Of a stretch of DNA of 64,000 nt, positions 31,301-37,505 are shown piece by piece (positions within the stretch are counted from its first letter, which is position 1; every line of letters starts with the position of its first letter). The stretch comes from CAIZGX01 sp044239865 (GTDB lineage: Bacteria; Bacteroidota; Bacteroidia; Flavobacteriales_D; Sanyastnellaceae), in contig JBIIAO010000004.1 of the NCBI GenBank assembly GCA_044239865.1, forward strand, positions 213,917-277,916, read 5' to 3'. A model generated the notes under the pieces. That model worked only from the letters and a program-made list of their open reading frames with translations. It was not told the DNA's origin and searched no databases. A program made the position numbers and the translations under genes.

Positions 31301-34300
31301 TGGCCGCTGGTGGAGTAGGACCATATAGTGTGACATGGTTGCAAGGGGGAGCGCTACTTCAAACATCGAATTCAACGAATCCGTTGACGTTAAACGTTGC
31401 TCCATTGAATTCAACGACCTATGATTTTGAGGTTGTGGATGCGAATGGTTGTGAAGCTGCGGATAATTTAATGGTGAGTACGTGGGAGCAACCAATTGCC
31501 TCGGCTTCACCGGATGTTACGATTTGCTCGGACCAAAACACAACATTGACAGGCGCTGGTTCTTTAGGTTTAGCACCCTATCAGTATGACTGGTTTGTTC
31601 AAGGAAATGCGCTTTCAATAAACAGTACAACCAGTTTATTTGTAGATACTGACAATACCACTACTTATGTCTTCCAAATAGAAGACAGTCATGGATGTTT
31701 TTCAACAGATAACACCACAGTTACCGTGCATCCAACACCTGTAGCGAATTTCCAAGTGGTTTCGAGTTTGTTGAATGTGACCTGTATTAACACACCTATT
31801 TCGATTTCAAACTTATCTACAGGTGCTGATTTGTATGAATGGTATTATGATGGGCAATTGGTTTCAACAAGTCAAACTCCGAATATTGTTCCAACAGGAT
31901 TGGGAATGCATCAGATTAGTTTGGCGGTAGAGAATTTATTTGGATGCGATGATACAATCTATCTCGATGTAGAGGTGATTGCTCCGCCGACGTCTTCTTT
32001 CACTACGGCTTACAACCCAAGTGGTTGCGGACCATTGGATGTTACATTTGATAATACCTCAACTGGTTTGTATGTTACCTATGCATGGGAGTTCTCTTCA
32101 AATGATTTAGTTCCGAACACCTCGAATGTGGCAGAGCCAGGCGTTTATACATATCAGCCAGGCCCCGATGTTATTACTTACGTTCCAACCTTGACAGTTG
32201 AGAATATTTGTGGCACTCAGTTTTATTCGCAGGAGATAATCGTTAATCCTATTCCAATACCGGCATTCACACTTTCGCAGGATGTTGTTTGTTATCCGTT
32301 CCCGCTAGATTTCAATAATACTTCTCTAGGTTTACCAGATGTGTATACTTGGGACATGGGAGATGGAAGTCCGATTATTACTATTGATGCGACTTCACCT
32401 ATTACAAATCCGCAGGGTTATATCTATGCTCTTGTAGATGATGTAACAGTTTATACCATAACCCTTACTGCGACGAATGAATGCGGCACTGTTTCAACAA
32501 CTCAAACGGTGACAGTTCTGCCAGATGTTATCAATGCATTTGTAACTGCGAACGTAGTTTCAGGTTGTTCGCCTTTGGTTGTTTCATTTGATGGTTTGGG
32601 AGTTGGAGCAACACAATTTAGTTATGATTTCGGAGACGGGGCAGTGGCCGGTACAGAAGATGCTATTCATATTTTCAATGCGACTAGCTATCCTTCGCAG
32701 ATTTATGATGTTGAATTCTCTGCAACAAACGGTTGTGCAGATGATCATGTATCTATTCAAATTGTGGTTTATCCGACTCCAGACGGAAACGTATTGATGA
32801 GTGATTTAGGGTTGTGCCCAAATCAGAATGTTCTTGTTGATGCAGACGTCAATGATCCTTACATTCAAGATTATACATGGACGATAAATCAAGTTGATGT
32901 AAGTGGAAATGTTCTCGGTGTTGCGAATGATATGTTCATGGAGAATTTGAATAATGTGAGTTCATTCAACTACAACTCTGGGGTTGTACCAGGTCTTTAT
33001 CAAACGCAATTGGATTTAACGTCTATCAATGGTTGTACAAACACAATTACCACGAATTTCGAGGTGTACGAAAATCCAGTAGCGATTGCAACATCTAGTC
33101 AAGGGTTGAATCCTATCGTATGTCCAGGCGGTGAGGTTTGGCTGCAAGGAAACGTTCAACAGAGCACGGGAGCTCAGCCCTACACGTATACTTGGCAAGA
33201 TGTAAGCACTGGAGCGATAAGTAATTTGCAGTTTTTTGCAGCCGCTCCATTTTTACCATCTGATTACATTGTTACTGCTACAGATGCGAATGGTTGTATG
33301 GATTCAGAAACGATTACTGTAGATACATATTTAGCACCTGTTCCAATTGCTGGTAACGATGATGTGGTTTGTCCGGGTACAACTGTTCAACTTACTGAAT
33401 TTGTATTTGGAGGAACGCAGCCTTATACAAACGTATGGACTGATTTAGATAACAATGTTGTTTTGAATAGCACAACGGTTCAGCCTTTGATTCCTAATGG
33501 AACGACCTATCAGCTTAGTACTACTGATGCCAATGGTTGTGTTGGAGTAGATGAGGTTGTTATTTCATTGCATGAAGAACCGATTGCTGTCATACAGCCG
33601 AATTTTGTCTTGCCTTTGTGTTCTGGAAGTGTTGCGCCATTGTTTGGTTCGGAACAAAGCAATATGCCTGTTTCGCAATATGCTTGGAGTATTGGTGGGG
33701 TAAGTAACCCTGTTTTAGGTAATTTATCTCAATTTGATTTTGTTGGAACGGGTTCTACAGAAACGGTTTACTTCACAGTAACAGATTTGAACGGTTGTTC
33801 AGATTCTGAAACCATAACCATACAATCGGGTGTTACTCCGATAGCCAATATCCCTAATCCAAATGTGAATGTTTGCGATGGGTTAGTTGCGACATTGGCA
33901 GTTTTACCAACACCAGCGAATTCGCAAGTGACTTGGACAGGCAATGGAATTGTAGGTGCGGCGAATCAAACTATTATTTCCGTTGAACCTGATCTTGGAG
34001 GGTTATGTACTTCTCAAACGTTCCAATATGATGTTGCTATCAATAACAATGGTTGCGTAACGAATGAAGTTGTCTTGGTTACGGTTTATCCAACTCCTCA
34101 GGTGACAGATAATCAGGAGACATTCTGCGGAAATACCAACGAAACTCTTTGTGTTTATTCTACTTGCGGAACGGGAATTTTGGATTACCAATGGTCGATT
34201 GGAAATACTGTTTTGAGTAATTCACAATGCTATCCTGTGAACTTGAGTGAAAACACAGTGTTTACAATTTCTGCTATCGATGAGATGGGCTGTACTTCAT

Positions 34301-36723
34301 CTGGAACATATGGTATTAATATTTTGGAGGTGCCAGAGCTAATTACAAGTGTATCTGACAATTCTATATGTGCCAACGATCCGGTTCAATTGCAAGGTTC
34401 TGTAGTGCCTGGAACTGGACAGTCACCCTATACAGTCCAATGGATTAACGACGCTACGGGCGCTGTTGTAAGTGCTTCGAATGCTGCAACTGTTAACCCC
34501 GTGTTGACTAATTCATACACTTACAATGTGATTGATTTTAATGGATGTGAAAGCAATTCATCGGAAGGAATAACTGTAAATCCAAATCCAGTATTTACCC
34601 TCGCCGATGAGTATCTGTGTTCTGGAGAAGCAGGATTCTTAACGGCTGTTCCACCAGTAGGTACTCAATATGCTTATCAATGGTCTCCTAATAATAATAC
34701 TGTTGGCACTATCATCGGCGGTGCTCTTGAGATTTTACCGCAAGTGAACAACGGCAATGTGCTTACTCAACTGAATTATTCAGTAGTTGTTACAGATCAG
34801 TTCACAGGTTGTTTGTCAACTGATGACGCAGCCGTATTTATTTGGCCACAGCCGATAATTTCAATCACTGGACCACCAGCTACCGATATTTTATGTTATG
34901 AGGAAGAGGCTCAATTGATTTCAAACGTTACGCAAGGTCAATGGCCCTGGGTAATATCATGGGAAGCATTGAATGGTTTGGAGTCTGGAATTGGAAATAC
35001 ATTTACCATTAATCCTACTGAGACTGTTGTTTACGAGGCAACGGTTACAGATAATCAGGGTTGTGTTGGAACCGACACCTATCAAGTGAATGTTTTCGAT
35101 ACGAATAACTTAATTGTATATGCTGGACCCGATGTTGCCGTTTGTTCAGATGGTCAAGCTACGCTTCAAGTAAACGGTGTATACGCCAATGGGGTGAATC
35201 CAATTACTATGGAATGGACGTACCAAGGAAATCCACTTATTCAGAGTACTACGAATTCGTGGGATGTTCCTTCCGATTATAATGGTATTTTGGAATTTGA
35301 AGTTACTGATGGTAATGGCTGTAAGTTTGAGGACGAGCTTTCGTTCGTGGCCTTGAACCCGCAAGCATTGATTTCAGTGGGTACAACAATTGGTTGTTCA
35401 CCCTTGTCTGTTAACCTCGGGGCTAATGGTGGAAATACCTATTCATGGACTTTCTGTGATGGAATTTCAAGCAATCAACCTGTATTAACCTATGATTTTG
35501 TTAATCCTTCAACAACAGATATTTTAAATTGCACCATTGAGTTAACGGCTTATTTGCAGCAAGGTTCTTTGGTTTGTGAAAGCACGGCCTATGAAACCAT
35601 TACGATTAACCCGACACCGGCCGCAAATTTCCAATTCCCTGCTGCAATTCTTTGTGATCAAGAACAAGTAACAATTACAGATTTAAGCAGTGGTGCAGAA
35701 TCTTATTCTTGGGTATTAAATGGAAATCCGTTAACTGCAAATCAAAATATTCCTGAACCGAATTTAGGTCTGACAGCGCCTGGAAATTATATCATGGTGC
35801 AAACGGTATCGAATTCGTTCGGTTGCCAGGATTCACATACAGAGACGATTAATGTTTTACAAGGTCCGGACCCGGTATTTTCATTCAATCAGGATGGACC
35901 ATGTGTGCCAGTCTCTGTTCAGTTCACGGATGAGTCACAAAGTCCAGTGGCTATCACCGGCTATGAGTGGAATTTTGGAGATGGATTAAGTTCTTTTGTT
36001 CAAAATCCAGTTCATATTTATCAGAATCCAGGCACCTACGATGTCACCCTAACGGTGTATTCAGCGAACGGCTGTTCGGTTGAAGAGACTGTTGTAGGCG
36101 CGTTTACTTTCGGCGAACTTCCAGACATCAATAATGTTTTCTTTACTGTTACTCCAGAAGTTGACAATGAGTACAATTCAACATTCAATTATAACGTAGA
36201 TCTGCCCGATTTATCGCTTGATTACAATTGGAATTTCGGAGATAATTATTGGGGTTATGGTGCATATACACAGCATTACTATGAATATGTGGGAACGTTT
36301 AACGTCGAATTAATCGCAACGGATAATGTTGGATGTCAGACTTCCGTGAACCAAGTTGTGAGAATAGAAGATCCATTAAACGTTTATGTTCCGAATGCAT
36401 TTACTCCAGATCAAAATAATTTGAACGAAGTATTCTTGCCGGTTATTCGAGGAAAAGATAAAATTGTGAACTATACCTTTCAAGTAGTCGATAGATGGGG
36501 CAATACAGTATTCTTGACGAATGATTTTTATGAAGGTTGGAATGGTACTGTTAACGTTAGAAACTTAAGAAATAATTTCCATTACAATTCTACAAATGGA
36601 GCTTTTGAATTAAGTAATGGGAGTTATTTATGTCAGACTGATCAATATGCTTGGCAGATTATTATAGAAACCCAGACGGAAGGGGCAAGAGAGTTTAAGG
36701 GAAGAGTACTATTAATTAGATAA
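16309..36723 (+). CDS. Giant repetitive surface adhesin (6804 aa), type B T9SS cargo
   Basis: One uninterrupted 20.4-kb frame. It starts with a GTG and a signal peptide (n-region KLKYCRN, core IALLFMLFATGSVLF, then GQ), then an Ig-like domain (CQGNSISLSAN, YQWYTTNG). Next comes a segment shared with the divergent adhesin, then about 44 PKD-like repeats averaging 93 residues (residues about 640-4745, ending in phrases like GTYTVSLTVSNACG). The last third has more varied Ig/PKD domains (YEWNFGDG) and a C-terminal gliding-motility domain (YVPNAFTPDQNNLNEVF, VDRWGNTVF) ending in Arg. Such proteins are exported by T9SS and mediate adhesion or gliding. Each repeat contributes a Trp and usually one Cys pair. 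No frameshift is visible. Confidence 0.93.
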   Translation: MKLKYCRNIVLRNSIALLFMLFATGSVLFGQCPTVSIFYNNAAVNNNTLSVCQGNSISLSANISSLPSGATASSYQWYTTNGPNFNNNNQISGQTSSSITLTNVQNSNDVNYWCVVTFTGLTGCTGNSSTSSLLDLNVYNPNLNAGSDQCLTGGNIDFGPTLTNLNGMSNSGTYSWTGPNGFTASVLDPSNITANAGNSGTYTLNYSYQGCTLTDQVNMVVIPGFSVDAGPASTLVCTGSSFSQIATVSNGPTNVTYQWTGPSGNNVGSAATLSLSNIGNNQLGTYTVTASASGCSVTDNITLVTVNPALSSNSYDAALGLFKKCLEGGASSGTIVFSENSADTYNNQISSYSINWGDGTTTIQGTPPVSWTAGSNQVTTVIDDWQSIAHSYTAGYYTLVYTLTTSSGCTITKEYQIFVGSVPANPTVTFPANISGCGPLTVPITLGGFSNNPVGTNYTLTFNDGSQAQTFTQSTIPTVINHTFSNSSCGYTSGGLPNVYGAQLIASNPCGSASGGASNLQVSIPPAANFTGSPSGCVGSTVLFNNTSNPGETVTGANCNQNYGYIWQVYNSAGVLVAPNSGIYSVASGSLGNNSIDPTDYSTWTNGTPQLGLIFSTPGTYSLRLIAKNGCATPSNFSQTICITSPLQPTFTAASPVCPGTSVAMNNTTAETNCGNNTWNWTVSPLTGWAFDPANNSTASSEDPNILFNTPGTYTVTLNASNSVCGAALPVSQTVIVLPVPSVALPADAQGCSSATNPYTVSFTPTTNASQISGTINYVWTISPSSGYTFLSGTNATSLNPVVQFNNQGPYNVTFTMQTVCGPAFDTQIITVVVPPTLTSITDIVSGCTNATSSGFVVNPTAQVNAGGATNLTYNWSVQPTSGWVFSNGTNANSTNPQLTFNTVGNYVMNLAVQNICGSAQLSDNFEIIGPPLVSIPAANGCAISGTPFIYNPGSGGLPPVSVSNNGANITLFDWTISPLSGTAIGSDNSATPNISISNPGSYSVALAATNSCGTTNANNTINVVGLPTVTMPTVNIGCSPYSVNMANLAPTVTEGGGTIQSYQWSVLQNGVVLNPGAAWAFTTGGQNSISPTLQFNTSGTYQIQLVVTNQCGSATAQTTAFAVQSPPSIVFPSIPTSNCAPVLFDAANVTIQNNGAAIQNLSWAISPNSGYTVLQGTLNSANPLIQFNAQGTYTVSLNVVTSCGSIPGQQIINVNGPPLLTLPSIPPSCSPLIYNGASTVVTSPTSPITSYLWSVTNVQGAVIPAGTGWSLTQGTLTSPQPNFSFTIAGTYVVHLLVTNSCGSTPAQTTVVVVTPPDVSFTTTDGCSPINISPVVIVNNGGGTGLAYQWTILQNGAAVLPGAAYTYLNSTNSTSAQPQFYFSQAGTYTIQLSAANQCGPPDIATNTVVIQSRPTVALSAPNNTQICAPVSYNPTATINNGGSAITSYQWLVTPNSGYTVTSGSMSGPQAAFQFTVAGTYTVSLTVSNACGQETTQQEITVNTPPSVALGTDASGCAPYVYAFSGANSPVVNTGGSTPNYLWSVSPNSGYTLTSGTLTSLSPGFNFTQAGNYVLTLSVSNACGSQSDGIAITVNQPPLVTIPALTSGCIVSGLYTTSIVPIVTTGSTAPVTNYAWTSIPSQNVTFSIAPNSLSPNTNVSITTGGTYALTLTATNDCGNTSATQNISAIVPPTVSLASVPPSCVPYTYAPLPLVNNGGGTISSYNWTITPGVQGVNWSITSGSLTSANPVINFLLPGSYTVIHNVINSCGNAGDTITILTSGTPQFTLSDPNATHCAPFSFTPAAFTVNSNNSSLTGTSWSVSPSTGWVLTSGSLSSVSPNPTFNFTQSGIYTIALTASNACGSTTDNIIQTINGSPAVTLASPVPTCTPYVYNPSPTISTNGSPVTSYTWVVTPAAGTPANGYSPSGALNALNTTFQFNQPGTYTVALTAQNACAPATTTSVNVVITGEPSISINPLTAVCAPSVVSPTALIANNGANITGYAWQITPATGWTATGLTTVSPQITFSAQGIYSISLTVTSNCGPKTSLPQTIQVSVAPTATIASTAGGCAPYTYDPAPVVTNGGGIITSYLWQVTPATGWSVASGALNSTYCSFYFTQPGQFNVSYTVVNGCGSTIVSQVVNVKGLPVVTLQDHAPACAPVVYPGTSGSPNIVTNSSPITSYQWAVSPGILGTDWQISSGTLTAANPSFQFLTAGDYTISLTATNGCGPHTDQTLFEVHSVPILDLPDAVVCNPPNTNYQPNPVILSSGGVNISSYQWSVFPNSGFSFTTASTILNPTINLSLPNTYQVTFSATNACGTGNTVANVISATLPAITIAEINDACAPFNLDPTVTVSEGAGTISSQTWSMLQTSGWNTPNALTDNNAIFNFSQPGNYTLQYAATNQCGTGTDQESFIVFASPLVDISNLPETICADEDFTPSLIVQSPGNPVTGYEWSILDMNNAPVSTGYALGNGVTLNSGNFNLTFLQAGDYQIKVEITNSCGQFSDIAPITIHDDPILNLGPDIAGCATLNLAFPGNSASIQNQGAPITSYAWSLPTSGVTITNGSISGSTIGLQFGTQGSYNIGLTVVNACGSDDDIQQVVVSSAIGLTLPSNVSQCAGSVVLPAATVLNGGAINSYQWSVNPSTGWVGTGLNSSTGTFNFTEHGQYTVTLALNTSCGPITENMQVSILEAPSVILTDINNLCFTGTSVALNPNALVDNGGIPATAYTWVVNPSATSLITAIGSLNSPQTTFNALAPGSYTLSLSGTNSCGTGTDAITANVISAPTLTLSNVVPTCAPFSYTPNYNLNNGGGVISSYAWVVRLEGTVIQPGVNYYYQTGNASSSNPLIVFTTAGSYEVQLTVQNACSPAAVSLASFVVNSAPVVNFAIADATICSGTIVNPVESLTGAGTGDVTWSVTPNTGFVYATGSSNLSTSTFNFSEAGSYSLSLTAANTCGSSTYSDNIIVSTPPVVSLPEPTALVHCSGVYTYGANATGNTGVVDDGGEPVTAYQWTITQTSGINPSFTYLSGNATSPSANVQFNSAGTYQVQLQATNACGPSSDAVNFVVISPPILTLANPTGTECAPRVYDPNPLILNGGGNLGNSLNWTVIGSATGYSANGGLNSANTTFTFNNFGQYTVQLSAMNECGSTTASQPISVQSPPNITLPNFTVNNSANCTPLLVTTGVNLVPNTSAPTSYSWSVVPNTGFTYSSGTSASMQPTFSFTQSGAYQISVTASNQCGTDIENQGVNVITIPTVSLANFPANTCIGVPFTPTLSQVSVLNGNGTISPSNGLQWQISPGVAGLNYNIIGEYSGAPTITFLTPGTFNIRLTATNQCGSHFDVETVSVAGPPLISGLSAINDCLDLGSGFTAAFTPTVGANGSTITGYTWNSAPSLQFENGTSSTSQNASFEVTQAGNYAITYTASNVCGTTTATTQIGANQLPVIANLPSTLSLCTEVSQGFSATVTTNGSSIVGQPSYTITPATGWQINSGALNSGAIDVTFLLPGTYTVVYSVSHNCTNNPVVSTTVVTVNGTPSFTLAAPPTNTCVATGGAFLYNPSPVFAANQLQVTNYAWTFNSTNVTLNGQANSQNATFSISNIGPNNTIGLTATNACGTSTINQVITTYGSPQYTLPAVPASNCAPVNYTGGATLNSPNGNGGSPISSTTWSVTPSAGVSVIGSLSSPSAGFTFNQPGTYSVNFNAQNAIGCPAFSQTQVITVYGAPEVSLATTNTGCAPFNYNPSPVYTTYGLPTTFNWSVTNASGTAVPSGLNTWDFLSGDVATSDPQFTFFTPGIYTLSLTMSNACASSVVYTTTVTVKGRPTVTLPALSAGCAPLAVPLGASSVNGNNSPVTSYLWSVSPTNNPVGYTFTGSPNASNTSVTFSIPNTYIVNLTVGNSCGVETASTTIVVNGAPTLQLSPIQQAAICANAGSPFVFTPTANVASNGATITSYSWTYTPTNSTSIGLTGASNLEAAPQYSFAQAGTYNVVLTVNSSCGNQFTTLPVVVMTSPSVSLSNVTGCEQFEYDPNSLGAAPNMVIGNGGGTISQYEWNIQGGAAGTDYLANGSLIDLNTNFSFVNSGQYTATLTATNQCGATTSLPNIIAVGQSPTLSIAPLTNLNCVPYTVQPQATVVDYGSPITSYTWSVSGGVSGTSLISNANTATPSVTLNAVGNYNLTLTVINSCGTQALSIPVMTSGIPSITMSTPPTGCVDQNYAPTPSIIPNNSPVTSTTYSIPNTSGWNYSSGNAADTTAEFVFTSYGSYPITLSAVNGCGTGTGLANVQVFGAPIIAAPVNTTPHCLPYTYTPGFTFNNAGSTIQSYAWVVTPSAGVVIQNPNSSNPNITFNQQGSYIVKCAAINSCDTTEQSQTINIITTPTITITPLAVNCVPFTSTPQVQIQDGGSAILPNGLNWSVTSGPSTGWSYAANSNSTMLTPSLVTTLPGIYNLHLTADNFCGTTEGDVTLTAQGVPSISVPDLQLCTSDPFDPAPLINANNNTITSYSWIVNPGAITSTDLNAIFTLGTAGDVDYNYALTAVNGCGSSTVDANVHVVAPPVVTLSADALTQCLEGFTLDENPVFNDGGGVISSYAWSLTGGSQVTNWNLVAGALNSNNADFSFATAGNYNLSVSIINECGTSTDAMNLTIQDLPDLNLSVVPPHCEPYVVQIPSYALDNNLSQVTNYAWTISPASTSVQFLNGTLDSSAYPTIEFGTDNTYTLQLAVTNICGVTTDSEQVVVYDTPIATVQGGIICPGGMLPINAIPSAGSGTGYTYLWTPSNAGLNYTIGQNVQASPIVTQPYAVQITDSNGCTSTSDLTVTVQPDPVLVVSDVNICAGNSAVLSASGATNYSWSPSTGLNQITGNPVTSTPATSITYTVTGTDPYPGCSGTAQLTVSVTDIVVNAGVDFEVCDQSPIIQLAGIPAGGIWTGNNVVNNQFIPNGPGVYNLTYAFTVNTAGIVGGCTFMDEMQITVNALPTATLTPDSTICPGIPIDITGLAAGGVGPYSVTWLQGGALLQTSNSTNPLTLNVAPLNSTTYDFEVVDANGCEAADNLMVSTWEQPIASASPDVTICSDQNTTLTGAGSLGLAPYQYDWFVQGNALSINSTTSLFVDTDNTTTYVFQIEDSHGCFSTDNTTVTVHPTPVANFQVVSSLLNVTCINTPISISNLSTGADLYEWYYDGQLVSTSQTPNIVPTGLGMHQISLAVENLFGCDDTIYLDVEVIAPPTSSFTTAYNPSGCGPLDVTFDNTSTGLYVTYAWEFSSNDLVPNTSNVAEPGVYTYQPGPDVITYVPTLTVENICGTQFYSQEIIVNPIPIPAFTLSQDVVCYPFPLDFNNTSLGLPDVYTWDMGDGSPIITIDATSPITNPQGYIYALVDDVTVYTITLTATNECGTVSTTQTVTVLPDVINAFVTANVVSGCSPLVVSFDGLGVGATQFSYDFGDGAVAGTEDAIHIFNATSYPSQIYDVEFSATNGCADDHVSIQIVVYPTPDGNVLMSDLGLCPNQNVLVDADVNDPYIQDYTWTINQVDVSGNVLGVANDMFMENLNNVSSFNYNSGVVPGLYQTQLDLTSINGCTNTITTNFEVYENPVAIATSSQGLNPIVCPGGEVWLQGNVQQSTGAQPYTYTWQDVSTGAISNLQFFAAAPFLPSDYIVTATDANGCMDSETITVDTYLAPVPIAGNDDVVCPGTTVQLTEFVFGGTQPYTNVWTDLDNNVVLNSTTVQPLIPNGTTYQLSTTDANGCVGVDEVVISLHEEPIAVIQPNFVLPLCSGSVAPLFGSEQSNMPVSQYAWSIGGVSNPVLGNLSQFDFVGTGSTETVYFTVTDLNGCSDSETITIQSGVTPIANIPNPNVNVCDGLVATLAVLPTPANSQVTWTGNGIVGAANQTIISVEPDLGGLCTSQTFQYDVAINNNGCVTNEVVLVTVYPTPQVTDNQETFCGNTNETLCVYSTCGTGILDYQWSIGNTVLSNSQCYPVNLSENTVFTISAIDEMGCTSSGTYGINILEVPELITSVSDNSICANDPVQLQGSVVPGTGQSPYTVQWINDATGAVVSASNAATVNPVLTNSYTYNVIDFNGCESNSSEGITVNPNPVFTLADEYLCSGEAGFLTAVPPVGTQYAYQWSPNNNTVGTIIGGALEILPQVNNGNVLTQLNYSVVVTDQFTGCLSTDDAAVFIWPQPIISITGPPATDILCYEEEAQLISNVTQGQWPWVISWEALNGLESGIGNTFTINPTETVVYEATVTDNQGCVGTDTYQVNVFDTNNLIVYAGPDVAVCSDGQATLQVNGVYANGVNPITMEWTYQGNPLIQSTTNSWDVPSDYNGILEFEVTDGNGCKFEDELSFVALNPQALISVGTTIGCSPLSVNLGANGGNTYSWTFCDGISSNQPVLTYDFVNPSTTDILNCTIELTAYLQQGSLVCESTAYETITINPTPAANFQFPAAILCDQEQVTITDLSSGAESYSWVLNGNPLTANQNIPEPNLGLTAPGNYIMVQTVSNSFGCQDSHTETINVLQGPDPVFSFNQDGPCVPVSVQFTDESQSPVAITGYEWNFGDGLSSFVQNPVHIYQNPGTYDVTLTVYSANGCSVEETVVGAFTFGELPDINNVFFTVTPEVDNEYNSTFNYNVDLPDLSLDYNWNFGDNYWGYGAYTQHYYEYVGTFNVELIATDNVGCQTSVNQVVRIEDPLNVYVPNAFTPDQNNLNEVFLPVIRGKDKIVNYTFQVVDRWGNTVFLTNDFYEGWNGTVNVRNLRNNFHYNSTNGAFELSNGSYLCQTDQYAWQIIIETQTEGAREFKGRVLLIR
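18238..30540 (+). repeat. About 44 tandem PKD-like protein repeats (about 280 bp each)
   Basis: Inside the giant adhesin, a unit recurs about 44 times with a mean spacing of about 279 bases. Each carries a Cys-Ala/Ser-Pro or similar start, an NNGG segment, a SYxWxVTP strand, a SGxLxSxxPxFxF stretch and a GTYTVxLTxxNxCG ending. Copies are clearly related at protein level but well diverged in DNA. This suggests old duplication followed by drift or diversifying selection rather than recent slippage. The count comes from the Cys-Gly endings and their replacements, read by eye, so it may be off by one or two. Confidence 0.85.
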
Positions 36724-36731
36724 CGCATGTT

Positions 36732-37427
36732 ATGAGAAAATTTTTGTTTGTATCGGTGCTACTAAATGTTCTATGCTCGAATTCTCAAGGGCAAAGTTCT
36801 TATTCGGGCAGCCAAGAAGTTTTCGCTCAAGCAGGCCTTAACATTGGAGTGGAGATGGATCCTTCTAGCTTCTTAAAGATAAATGATTACATTACAGATG
36901 ATTCTCAAGAAATAGGTCCATTTCAATTTCGATACGGGTCTACGTTGAAGTTGTTTCAAAAAAGAATTGGCCTAATAGCGGGCTACGCTATTACTAAATC
37001 TGGCGGGATAAATAGGGTTGCAATGTCTGGTTCGAAGTTTAACCTTGGGTTGAATTTTTGTACAGGTAAAAATCATTATGAGCATGGTCAAGTTGGTTGT
37101 TATTTTAATTGGGGTACACGTAATTATTATTTTAAGAACACCCTTTTTATTCCTTCGGCAACATTGAATCCTAACCTCATTGCTGATGATTTAAATTTGA
37201 TTCGCTTTAAACAGAGATCAATTGGCGCAATTATTACAAGTCCAAGTGTTATTTTGGATGATTCATACTCCGCGGCATGCCGATTAGCTGTATCCGTAGA
37301 GTATAATTTGAATTCTTCGAATTGGATAATGGGTGAATTACAAATTCCAGAATATGAAGGCACTGGTTTCTTTCTGAATTTAATGTGTCAAGTTGATTTT
37401 GGTAAAACGAAAAAAAGTAAATATTGA
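36732..37427 (+). CDS. Probable outer-membrane beta-barrel protein, adhesin-linked
   Basis: 231 residues with a signal peptide (MRKFLFVSVLLNVLCSNSQGQ) and alternating hydrophobic strands (KLFQKRIGLIAGYAI, FNLGLNF, GCYFNWGTRNYYF, FFLNLMCQVDFGK) that suggest a small barrel of about eight strands. It lacks the PorP/SprF opening motif. It starts 8 bases after the giant adhesin stop, so it is almost certainly co-transcribed and may hold, export or modify that adhesin, as PorP/SprF does for others. The specific family is not recognised. Confidence 0.65.
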   Translation: MRKFLFVSVLLNVLCSNSQGQSSYSGSQEVFAQAGLNIGVEMDPSSFLKINDYITDDSQEIGPFQFRYGSTLKLFQKRIGLIAGYAITKSGGINRVAMSGSKFNLGLNFCTGKNHYEHGQVGCYFNWGTRNYYFKNTLFIPSATLNPNLIADDLNLIRFKQRSIGAIITSPSVILDDSYSAACRLAVSVEYNLNSSNWIMGELQIPEYEGTGFFLNLMCQVDFGKTKKSKY

Positions 37428-37505
37428 TTTATGATTTTCAAAAAAAAATAATAAGCCTATTCCTTAAACCTTGTTTTTCCGACTGTCGAAGTGTTGCAAT
37501 ATGCA

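Noticed and set aside
16641..35364. Many antisense or alternate-frame open frames of 60-120 codons within the giant adhesin gene
   Set aside because: They are shadows of a biased, repetitive coding sequence; the plus frame is intact, with signal peptide and sorting domain.
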